From Danio rerio (taxonomy: Eukaryota; Chordata; Actinopteri; Cypriniformes; Danionidae), in assembly GCF_049306965.1 (NCBI RefSeq), contig NC_133193.1, forward strand, positions 16,785,001 to 16,849,000: DNA of 64,000 nt, written 5' to 3'. The number at the start of each line of letters is the position of its first letter. Within the stretch, counting starts at the first letter, position 1. Below are positions 50,601 through 62,600 of this stretch, piece after piece. The position numbers were made by a program, and so were the translations under genes. The notes beneath the pieces were generated by a model. It worked only from the letters and a program-made list of their open reading frames with translations, was not told the origin of the DNA and did not search any database.

Positions 50601-53600
50601 GCACATCCTGCATTTTTATTTTAAATGTCAAAATGTTGTTTTTTTAATGAGTGCACAGAAATAAAAGTTCACCTTTAACAAACTGGATTGTGCCTGAGAA
50701 CCAGTGTTGCCAGATGTAGCTGATTTTTCCAGCCCACAAGTTTTCCAAAACACAAAAAACCCACCCAAAATATTAGATTAATATTTTATTCAATTCTGAA
50801 TTCATTTAAATTGAAATTAATCTAGTTACTTTAACTGTTATATATCTATTTTTTAAACCATTCAACAGCAGCAGTCACAGAACCACAACATAACCGAATC
50901 ACATCGAAACACTGCACTTAATGTTGTGTAGATTACACTACCTGTTACAGTATTTTACTTTCGAAATGGGGTATAAAATCATCCCATTTGGCATTTCAAA
51001 TTCTTTTAAAAACATAATTAGGTTCTGCTTGCCAATCCGACAATGCTTCTATGCTTGTTACTGCTGTTAATTGCAGAAAAAATGATCGATAACTCTCATG
51101 ATAGACCACAGTGCGTTTAACTGCAGGCGCTGCGTGATGCGCGTGCACGCAAATGGGAGTCAGATTTTGATACAACTTTCCTTCACCTCCTCTTGCTGGT
51201 AGGGCCACATGGTTTGCACTATGCACGGTTCACTGTTAACTGAATGGAGTAGGAGCACACAGTTATGTTTTATTAAATAAGTTGCATATAAAATGTAAGT
51301 ATCAAAACCACCAAATTTTGTCAACCCACCTATGCCATATTTTAACCACATAATCAAATTCAAAACCGCCCAATCTGGCAACACTGCTTAGAATCTCACA
51401 AGTCCGCAATATATTATAGCATTTGCTAACATGAAAATGAAACAAACATACATGCATAGAATAAGCTACACTGCCCAATATAAATGGTCAATTGTATGGA
51501 CTTTGTATTGACCCACCATGATGTTTTTTTAATGTGGAGACTGCCACATGAGTGCAAAGCCTTGCTTCAACAAAAAATATTTGCAGTGTAACATTTGGTT
51601 ATTAAACTATTATGAAAACAATTGTTCACTAGCTTTAAATTAATTCAACTAGTCATTTAGATACCTAGCACACATACTAGACCCATGTTGTTTATAAGTA
51701 ACAGCTTAATTTGTGTTTAACTTAATTGTATATACACATTTTATTATATTTATAGTGTTTAATTCAGCCTATTTGTAACATTTTTAAATTGTTTCCAAAT
51801 TAAAAAAAAAAATTTTTTTCTTCTCTCAATGCAATTTAATATTAGACAATTACAGTTTATAACACATACTATTAGTATTTACATAGTGTTTAGATTATAA
51901 TTTTAAACTTTAATTTTATAGTCACTTGTATCCTCTGCTTTGTGTTTTCAGTATTGTAGTGTTAAACCCCAGTACGAATGAGAATCATTGCTATTATAAA
52001 ATGCAGTGTTAAAACACTAAAACACACTAAAGATCAGATTCTCACTCTTTCCAAGTCATGTTGGGACGCCTGCAGGAGCGTTTGCCCGGAAGAGACCCAC
52101 TGCCTCGCCAAAGTCACATACAGTCCCAATCCCTGCTCCTGCATCCAGTCACACACCTGCTCCCGGGACCATCGTGCAAATGGGGCATCAAGATCACTGC
52201 CCAACGCAAACATAATGAAGAACACACATACTGAGCTTTCTGAAATCTGACTGCATTTACTAAAAACATCATAATAGGCTTCTAAAGAGGAACAGAAGTA
52301 CTCAAGATAATATAATGTGCAAACATCCAAAAAGGCAGGTGCTTAATTGCAAGAAACACTTCACTATCAATAAATAAAAATCAACACACTGCCAGTACTG
52401 CTCTCAAAAATCAACTCATTAAGTTAAAAAATAAATGTTAATTAAGGTAATAAGTTGATTAATTTTGCCAGGAGTGATGGATCATGTTGATATAGTGTAC
52501 TCTTCTGAGCACTTGAAGGACTTGGTGTTGACACATCATGCTTAACTTAGTAAACTGATTTTTGAGAGCAGTATTTGCGGCATGCTGATTTTAGTTTGTT
52601 AATAATAAACGGAAGGTTTGATGACCTTTATGACTGACCTGTTGGTGTTCTGCAGGTCACGTGACCATCCCAGTCTGGGTCCAGCAGTGGCTCTGACTCC
52701 ACCACGCTTAAACTCACTTTCTGATAGGTTATCATCCAGGTTGAATGTGGTTGACTGACTTCTTTTAAGCCTTAAAGATAGAGAAGTCATCAGTTCCACA
52801 AATCATGTTGCATTACTTGTTTTCATCAACCTTAAATGCCTCCTTTGGACAACATCTTGTACAATATTGTTTAGTCTTGTGTAAAAGTACTGTATAGTCT
52901 GTCTTAGGTTACGTGTAGAGTTTAAGTATTTAGTACAGTATATGCATAGTTCGATTGCCGCTATGGTATATTAGTAATGTTTAGGTTTAAAATAGCTCAT
53001 GTCCAGTGCTGTGTTCATATTTATTGCTATGTTTATTTAAGTAGCACTGTGAGAGACACGACATTTCGTTCCACTATACGTCCACACATGTAGCCGAATG
53101 AAAGCTCGACTTGACTTGACATTCACACCTGTAGAACAATTGTTTTGTTCCAAAACAGGGATTAAAATTGTTACAATGTTTATTAATTGTTATATGTTTA
53201 TTGACTTTCGTATTCATCATGAAGTGCGCATTTGCAGGTAGGAATGATGACATCCCTCTCTACTCATAACTACAATTATGGTACAAAAAAGTTGCAACAA
53301 TACAGCAGCTCTGTTTCAGACTCACTTTCCAAAGAGTGCTTTAAATCCTTTGGACTTCTTCTTGCCCTCTGGTGAAATGGGGAGAGTGTGTGTGCTGTCG
53401 CTGTCAGCTGACCTCTGTGGCAGGCCTGCCAGATCCAGATGGTCAGTGCCGTCCCTCTCCGTCTCAGCTGTGCAAACAAACACAAACACCAGTAAGGAAA
53501 GTCCTGTTGTCGCCACAGCAAACTACGCTTCCCACAATACCACGGTCAGTCGAGCATCAAATAAACTGAAGATTATGGGAAGTCAGAAAAAGACAAGGCA

Positions 53601-56600
53601 GTTGTTTAGCTTGAGACCAGAGCAGTAAAAATGTCATGAATAACAGGAAGTTCAAAGAAAACAAAGCCCGAAAATGACAGTCTTCCCTGAACTACTGGAG
53701 TCAGCATCATAGGGCTAGATCACAGATGACTTCTTGTCTGGACTCAAAAACTACTGGATTGGGTTTATTTTAGGATTGGAAAAAAGTCACATGGGGATAT
53801 GAAAGTAAACACAATGGAAGTAATCTGCTTGTTTTGATGTTTCTCAACTGGTGTGTCGCAACTCAAAAGTCGGTCGTGGAGTGCTTTTGTAGTGAAGTTA
53901 AATTTTTTCACATATATATATATCTTTACAGATTTTTAACCTTTATTTGATAGGACAGTGGAGAGGGAGACAGGAATGTATGGGGAGCAGAGAAAGAGAG
54001 AAATTATCAACAAATGACCCCGAACCAGGAATCAAACTCAGGTCTCTGTGAACACCTCATTAGCCGCATTTCCACTATCAGGCCAGTGCGAGCCAGGGCT
54101 TATATCGGGCCAGGCCGGGCCAATCGCCCGGGAGGTTGAGCAGTGAGGCCGAAATCATGTTGCGTTTCCACTGTGGGGCTAGTAGCTTGCAGCGCGTCAG
54201 CAAACCCCGCCCCCAGAACATCCTCCGAATCGAACGTCACTCAAACCGCCCACTTCAGCGAGAATCATGCAGATAAAGCACATCGTCACGAAACTATTAA
54301 AATTAGGAAAACCAAAACAAACAAATGACACGTTACTGTACAGCAGTACAACGCATGCCTGTGTGTTTTCATTCATCATATTCATTTACTCGCCGACCGA
54401 CTCGCATCGAAATCCAGTGGTCTTGCCACCAACGGAGGGACCTAGCACAAGGAGCGCACACATCCATGATATAACACCACATATATAAAATTCTCCGTTA
54501 ATAACTCGCTATAAAATGTATTTTATAACATCCTCTAGACAGACGCTGTCCAACATTCATCCCAAATGATCGGAGAGAACTGAAACATGATTATTTTTCC
54601 CTATAGGCTTTATGACACTTAATAGGTGATTCCCTTTATTTAAAGATGTTGCTTATTATATCTTAAGTAAATGAAAGTGTTCAGTGTTTCAGCACATAAG
54701 AGCAGCACGTAATAAAATATTGCCTATATTTCGTTGCGCTCAGCAGCAATGCACTAATAAAGCTCTTTATGTATTTTAAATTTCCTTTTTTAATTTTACC
54801 ACGTTATATAAAAACATACACACTTGTTTGAGGACACAGAACACATTTTGAACTTGCAGTTTTCCCGTCTAAAAAAGTGCTGCGCAGCTGCAGACAGAAA
54901 AAAAGGTCGCCTATTTCTGCGTTCACTCACCCCGAAAATGCTCTGTTTGCATGATTTGATTAATTTCATCGTATCCAAATACTTTATAAATAATATTTAA
55001 AACATTTTCCGGTGTTTATTTATTTATTTATTTTTTAGAAAATCTATTTTTCAAAGAGGCTTTTGAAAAATGAAAGTTTAATATAAATTTGAAACAGTTT
55101 GATATAGTACCTAATTGTTATAGCTATAGCTTTTGTTAGTTTTATATTGGTTTATTTATTTAATGTGATTTCATTATAGGCCTATCTGATATTTGTAATT
55201 CTTTAAATTATTTAAATATAGCTTAGGCTATTTTATCTAGACATGACACTATTGTTTTGAGCCTACAAAAGCGGACATGAAATTTGTAAAGTTTAATGTC
55301 TTTCTGTTGTATTCATATAGTGTATTATCTCCAAAATAAATTAAAACAATAAAAATAAAAGAAAAAAAGCCGCTTGCGGCATCAACAGAGCTATGAATGG
55401 AGCGCTCTTTTCCTTAGTCTCACACACGCACAGGCATCTAAACGCGCAAAAACACTTATTAAACTTGACAAAACCTCTTGAAATCCTTTACTGTCTGCTG
55501 TGTCTTTAATATGGTGTAAAGATGCGTTATTGAAACATCAAAGAGATGCAGCAAAGAAAAGTGACTTATTAAAACTATCATTTTATGCAACAACCTTACA
55601 TTTAAAAGAGAAACATAAGGGCGATCATATGCAAAAAAGACCCCAGCCTATAATTTGTTCCAGATGTTTTCTTTCTCTTATTTATTTATTTGTTTATGTG
55701 TTTGGCGCATGTACTCGTGTGCGATCGGAAAACTGTGCCCGCCTCTCCTTTCACTCCGCCCCGAAGCCCCGGCTGGCCCTCTTTGGCCCAAGGTATTCGG
55801 CGGGCCGAAAAAAGCCGGCCGCTGGCCCCAAGAAAGCCCCGCTTTGGCCCGATTAGGCCCCGGAAGTGACAGTGGAAACGCCACTGGCCTTGGCTCGCCC
55901 TGGCTCGCTCGCTTTAGGCGCGATAGTGGAAACGCGGCTATTGCTACAGTGCATCCGGAAAGTATTCAAAGCGCTTCACTTTTTCCACATTTTTTATGTC
56001 ACAGCCTTGCTCCCAACTGAATTAAATTTATGTATTTACCCAAAATTCTACACACAATACTTCAAAATGACAATGTGAAAGAAGCCAGAAGCCAAGATGA
56101 TGTGAATAAAGTTATACAGTACACTGTTCCCTTTGAAAATTTACCCAACATGTTCTTGGGACTATTTTCCATATCAAACTTGCGAAGTCTGAACTTACAA
56201 GGAGAGGATGCAGGACTTTAACTGTGTGTAGGCTACTTCAGCGTTTTAAAAATGCTCCGTTCTCGGCGCTCGAAAACTCTGGCGTAGTGTGGACAGATGG
56301 CGTAACTGTAGCAAAACTTATGCGTTTTCGCACTAAAATGCAATAGTGTAAACAGGGCCTCATACACTAGGGTCAATTTTAGCATAGCCAATTCACCTGT
56401 ACCACATGTCTTTGGACTGTGGGGGACACCAGAGCACCCAGAGGAAACCCTCACGAACACAGGGAGAACATGCAACTTTACAAAATGTATTATAGAAATA
56501 TAACAATATACATAGCACATAAATATTATATGTTACATATAACAAAAACTAGTTTGGCGTGCTATTTAATCTTTATCCATCAGTATGTTATTCTTTCAGT

Positions 56601-59600
56601 GCATGTGTATTTTAAGTTAAGTGTGGTGGAATGTGTGAGTATGTATATGTAAGATTATTGACCATGGGCTAAAGTGGGTCCCATAGCCAAACCAGCATAG
56701 AGTAAAGTTTCCACACATCCTATTACCTCCATTCATCTGAACAGAGAAAATTCTATCAATAGCTGTTTATGACCACTCTTTAGTTAGACCACACAATTAA
56801 AGTAAATCTCTTACAAAATCATGTTGTTCACTACATTCTCTGCACTTGTTTTGAAAGAAGAATCACTGTTTGACCAGTTTAGGTAATATTTAAATATCAC
56901 AATCATGTATTTTTAATAGGATAACAGCACACCGCTAGTATAAGTACCATCTCTAAGATCAACTGGCACAGAATCAAGCCTCAATGTACATTAAAGTAAC
57001 CTAGATTTGAGGAGAACATAAAGAGCTGTGAGACAGTGGTCAGGAAATCTGAGAGCTGGGTAATGTGGTCAGACAATAACAGATCCTATATAATCTTCAT
57101 CTCGAAGGGCTGACACTGGTCACCACATGAGCTCAGTGTTTAAACATGTTGATTTAGGCTATTATTTTGACAAGAGGACTTCAAACCACCCATAATCTCC
57201 ATTACCTCACTGAATATCATCTCCTCCTATAAAGAAGAGAAATGAAAACAAACCAACTAAATTACTTTCAGGAAGTTTTCTGAATTTTTTTTTTCTAAAT
57301 CAAGCGTGTATGAATGAAGATGAAATAAGCTTTGTGGGTCCTTCTACAATAAATCAATGATCACAATCATTCACGTTTTCAAAATTAATAAAAGTGATGC
57401 ATCTATGCGTTTATAAAACAGCAAAAATATGATTTACGTCAAGCACTCTTGTATGTCTTTAAATATGGTAAAGGGACAGCACATACAAAAATAAAATTGT
57501 GCCAACATTTATTAACCTTTCACTCGTTCCAAACCAGTATGACTTTCTTTATTCCATTGAACAAAAAAAGAAGTAATTTTAAAGAAAGTTGGAAACCTGT
57601 AACCATTGACTTTCATAGTATTTGTCTTTCCTACTATGGAAGTCAATGGCTACTGGATTCCAACCTAATTCAATTTACTTCTTTGGTTTTCAACAGAAAT
57701 ATTTTAAACCACTTGAAAGCAAGTAAACAGCAAAGTTATTTTTGGATGAACTGTCCCTTTAAAATACTGATTTTGAGCAGAAGCAGTGCATCTGTTTTGA
57801 AATGTTACAACATGATATTCAACAGATTACGGTCCATATTTACAAAGCACCAGTGTAAATCCCTTTGTAACATCAGCAATGAAAAGTTGTGTATTTGTTC
57901 AGGTTTTAGTTTTTTTGGTAGCTCAGATCTTGTGATACACATTTTAAAGCCAGAAGATGAACATACAGTAGCACAAAAAATAAATAAATAAAATAAATAA
58001 ATAAATAAAACTCAGAACAAATAGAAATGTATTTATCTAGAAAGAGAGTCTTACATAAATTTGGGGCGCTGGCAGTCCTCTTGCCACCCTTGAGCTTGAA
58101 AAAGCCCCGTCCAAATGATGATCTCATTTTCCTGGTGCCAAAACTGTCATCCTCAGCAGTACCAGAAGAGCTTGTCGATTTGGATGGTAAAGTAGTGATC
58201 TTGTTGAACTCATCAAATTTTTTGCTCTAAAACAATGGAGAAAATACATTTAAGTAACCTCCAATGAATTAATGTAATATAAGACACTTCAGAAGAAAAT
58301 ACACCAGAGAAAGTTTTAGAAAAATTTTATATTATATAGGCTTCAACTTGAGTGACATCTAATAGTTTAAGCCAGTGGATAACAAAACATGCCATTTAGT
58401 TGCAAGTGATTATCAAAAATGATCTGGTAGACCACTTCAACTTTCCTATTGCAGAAGAATGAAAAGTAATTGTAATAGAAATTTGTACGATGGAAACAGT
58501 TACTTTCTTTTTAAAACAAACAGGAAAAAAAACAACCTAAAGGTGTTATTTTATGGAGTGACTTTTCAAACATTTGAAAAATGTGCAACAGAAATTGTTT
58601 CAATCTTCTTTAAATCATCAAAATTATACTGTACATAGTCAGTACATTGTCTATCCCAAGCAAAACTAATATTCTCTTTTTGAATAATATTTTCTTTAAT
58701 TTAAGTATCAATGGAGTTAAAATGGACCTTTTCACTGGTTCCCCCATCGAGGTTCCCTTGGCTCCCTGATTTTGTGGTTTCTGAACTCCTAAAACATGAA
58801 AAGATATTGTTACTATGACTTTGCCAGCATACAGATGATCATAAACACTTGCATCTAAACATCAAACCACTATCTTAAATGAATAGTTCACCTATAAAAA
58901 TGAAAACTGTGTCTCCATTTATTCTCCTTCAATTGTTTTCAAACCATTATGAGCTTTTCTTTTTCTATTGAACATAAAAAAAGTTATTTTGAAGAATGTG
59001 AAGGATTAGCATTTGACATTCATGGTAGGAGAAAAATATGATGTACATTATAAAAATATCTGTAAATTAGCAGTTTTACATATTTTGTGATTCATGTTTT
59101 TATTTTTTTTCCAGTTTATTTATACTTTTGAAATGCATTATGGTACCTCAAACAACTTTTGAACATTGAAATGTTTGAAAAAAAAAAAACTTTTATTAAA
59201 ATTTTAATAGTTTGATGAGAGATATCGTCTTGGTTGGTGTTGTATATTATGGTACAAAGACCTTATACATAACTGCCAGTACATTTTCTGTTATTTTACA
59301 GACTTATTTATCTAAATATAATTTCTTATATTACTTCAAACTACAAAATGTCCATAAAAGTCACTGTTAACACTTTAAATTAGGTCACAATTCATGTTTT
59401 TAACTACTGGCTTATTATCTGCCCATTATTAAGATATAAACTGTTCATTAGTAGTTATAAAGTCTGATCTTATTCTGCATTCCTGATCCTACCCAAAACT
59501 TAAACCCAACTACTACCTTACTAACTATTAGTAAACAGCTAATTAGTAGTTTATTAAGCTAATAGTGATAGTTAATGGTTTGTCAATACTATGAATTGTG

Positions 59601-62600
59601 ACCAAAACTAAAGTGATAGCAAGTTAGTCAACTTTTGATGTTGAAAATTCAACTCTGCAGTTTAACAGAGCAGAGATCATTCATTCATTCATTCATTCAT
59701 TCATTCATTCATTCATTCATTTATTTTTTTGTTGGCTTAGTCCCTTTATTAATCTGGGGTCGCCACAGCAGAATGAACCGCCAACTTATCCAGCAAGTTT
59801 TTACGCAGCAGATGCCCTTCCAGCCGCAACCCATCTCTGGGAAACATCCACACATACACACACACTCATACTCTACGGACAATTTAGCCTACCCAATTCA
59901 CCTGTACCGCATGTCTTTGGACTGTGGGGGAAACCGGAGCACCCGGAGGAAACCCACGCGAACGCAGGGAGAACATGCAAACTCCACACAGAAACGCCAA
60001 CTGAGCCGAGGATCGAATCAGCGACCTTCTTGCTGTGAGGCGAACATGCTACCCACTGCGCCATTGCGTCGCCAGAACAGAGATCAACATCCCATAATTT
60101 CCAACAGTAAACAAGCGGAAAATTCTTGTAAATCACAAAATACAGAAACTGTTAAATAACAGATATCTTTTACAGTGCAAGTCAATGGCTACAGGTTTCC
60201 AGCATTCTTCAAAATATCTTCATTTGTGTTCTGCAGAAGAAAGCAACTCAAAATGGAGCAGAAAGTGAGTAAATGATGACAGAATTTTAATTTTTTGGGT
60301 GATCACTTTAATGTGTTTGTAATCAGTTTCTCTCGGTTGTGCCATTTAAAGGTGCAGTAGGTGTCTTCAGAAGCATTTTTGTTGTGCTGGTTGATAGTCT
60401 CTTCACAATCTAATAGTTATGACTAAAGTAAATGATCTAAATGTATTTATATGTGTTTTTATATTTTGGGCATAAAGGCATAAAACAAAAAAAATGTTCA
60501 TCTAATTAAATAGAGTCGGGCCGACATCTCTCATATTTCCGATAAGTAGCCCAATCTGTCTGTCAGATTTGAACAACTGCGCAGCTTTTTGTGCGCAGCT
60601 CCGCCGACCGCTGTTTGTGCATAGGCGTGTTGCGCATCCACGAGAGAGAGAGCATAAGCACATGATCAGCAAAAACATGCTGAATCAAAATTTTTTAAAA
60701 ACCTGAATCACTATTGGAGTTATTTTTGCACGCTGGAGAAAGGATGACACCATGGCTGAAGGATTTCTCTTAGACAGTTTTAGCTTCACGCAAAGCTGAT
60801 GTAACGTTAGATGTTGTCGTTACAAATAGGTTATATCTTCACAAAAGTGTTGTTCAGCCACTAAACCTTCTGATAAAAGATTGATAAGACTATTTTCAGT
60901 TTCATAAGGGACCTTTTACAGCATCGATAATGTAGATTTATATCAACAAAACACTATTCCGCCTAGTCTCTCCCTATATTGTTAACCATGCAACTCTAAA
61001 TATTCACTCTGAAATAGCATGTCAGTTTGGTTTGCAGGCCGCCAGACAAGCACTAGTTGCTTTTAACACGAGAGAGGGTTCTTTTGCTGTGCTCGTGTTT
61101 TAAGGGCCATGACACCCCCCACTTTCGGTTAAAGTCTACTTCAGAATTTTTTCAAAAGATGCATGATTAATGGGCGTGGAGCTCCGCGAGCATAGGGCAG
61201 GAGTGGGCGTGGCCAGCAGGGGAGAAGGGGAGCGAATAACTGTTGTTGACAGTTAGCTCACAAAATGAGACAAACCGTGAGGAGACGCATGAGTTTATAG
61301 TTCACAAAGTTAAAATGCAAAGAAATAAACAGTAGTTTAATGCCCTGCTACATTTTTTATTCGTAATTTCATATACACATAACCACAATTTATATCATTA
61401 TAAAGATAAGTGTGTTTATGTCAACACTATGTGGATTCTCCCTCAATCCCCGTGTCTAAATTATAGATCTTGAATGCAGACTCAGTGCAGCAGGTCTCCT
61501 GACCTGTCTATTTTAACCATTAGCCCTGCTGGTAATCTAGAGGATTTAGGCAAACGCAGCAGCACGGCGATGTGTCTGAATGTGAACGAACTCCTGATAA
61601 AAGACAACGTCCGCCATTCTTCAATTCTCGTGCTGCTCTCCCGACAAAAATGCTTGCAGCACACACACAGCTTTGCTGTATGATCGGCCCTGACAGGATC
61701 GCGGGGAAAAAACATGCAACAAACCCTGTGGATCATGGAAACAAACACAAACAAACTGGCAGGTCTGCCTTTGGAAAGCACGTGCTCTCATGAATAATTA
61801 AGCAGCCGGCTCTTCTCATAGGATAAGAAAACTCCGCTATGAATAATAATGAGAAACCGACGCATCATCATTGCTCTTGCAGTTCTGCGCTACGGCGCCG
61901 ATTTTGGTCCCGCCCCAAAAATTATTTTAAACCCGGAAGCTGAAATTAGCTGACAAAAGCTCAAAATTATCCAGTTTTCCCCACAATTAAAGCTGACAGG
62001 TGCTAACACTGTCTTAACTGATGCTCAACACACACAAATCTGTTAATATAAAAAAAAAAAGTTCTCCAGGGTGTCCTGAACCTTTAAGGAGGCGTGGCTC
62101 TAGACGGGGAGGGACTGTGATTTTGAGATTTATGCTAAGCTGTTAGCATTGTGGAAGATCACCTACTGCACCTTTAAGGTTACCCAAAAATTGGCATTTC
62201 AAACGGTGCCATTTTTGTAACCTCCGGACTCCACCGGACGCACATACTCACTCGGGACTCTCATGTAATGGGGTCTCCTGTGACTGATCTGGCTCCTCGC
62301 ACTCTTTATCACTACAAAGGACAAACACACAAGCATTGGGATGCAGAGGTGGTGGCAAAGCATGATGGGTAAGCTGTGGGGTGTATAGTAGTGCACATGC
62401 AAGAAGGTGAAATAACACATTACAGAATGATAGGATAGCATGAGAAGGGTGACATGATAATGAACTCAATACAGGTGATTGACGACAAGCACAGAAAAAA
62501 GGATATTAATGAAATAAAAACACTATAAAGGAGACGTGCTTGGAAGTGTCAGCACTGAGGATGAAATGCTTAGCTAGGATACAGCAACAGTTCTGAGGTG

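Larger units (their letters stand above)
59042..60179. mobile_element. second-level palindromic MITE inside the Angel copy
   Basis: Left end TGTACATTATAAAAATATCT, right end AGATATCTTTTACAGTGCA; the inner arms ATTTTGTGATTCATG and AATCACAAAATAC are also inverted. It hosts a further MITE and a DANA copy. Confidence 0.6.
58879..60307. mobile_element. Angel-type MITE split by later insertions
   Basis: The left arm (58879-59041, ATGAATAGTTCACCTATAAA) and right arm (60180-60307, ending TTTTTTGGGTGATCACT) are the two halves of the same palindrome as 57472-57758, flanked by TTAA on both sides (58875-58878, 60308-60311 by position of CACTTTAA). About 1.1 kb of other elements lies between. Confidence 0.75.

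Noticed and set aside
53278-53628. 116-codon plus-strand frame
   Set aside because: It is antisense to a ppfibp1 exon whose phases and sequence fit the liprin-beta family.
55500-56020. Overlapping plus-strand frames of about 120 codons
   Set aside because: They translate the GC-rich terminal region of a non-autonomous transposon and the following Tc1 fragment.
57449-57991. 180-codon plus-strand frame in a ppfibp1 intron
   Set aside because: Much of it is an Angel-type MITE (57472-57758); no splice context or domain supports a gene.
59635-60159. 174-codon plus-strand frame
   Set aside because: It is the translation of a reverse-oriented DANA SINE and its ATTC tail.
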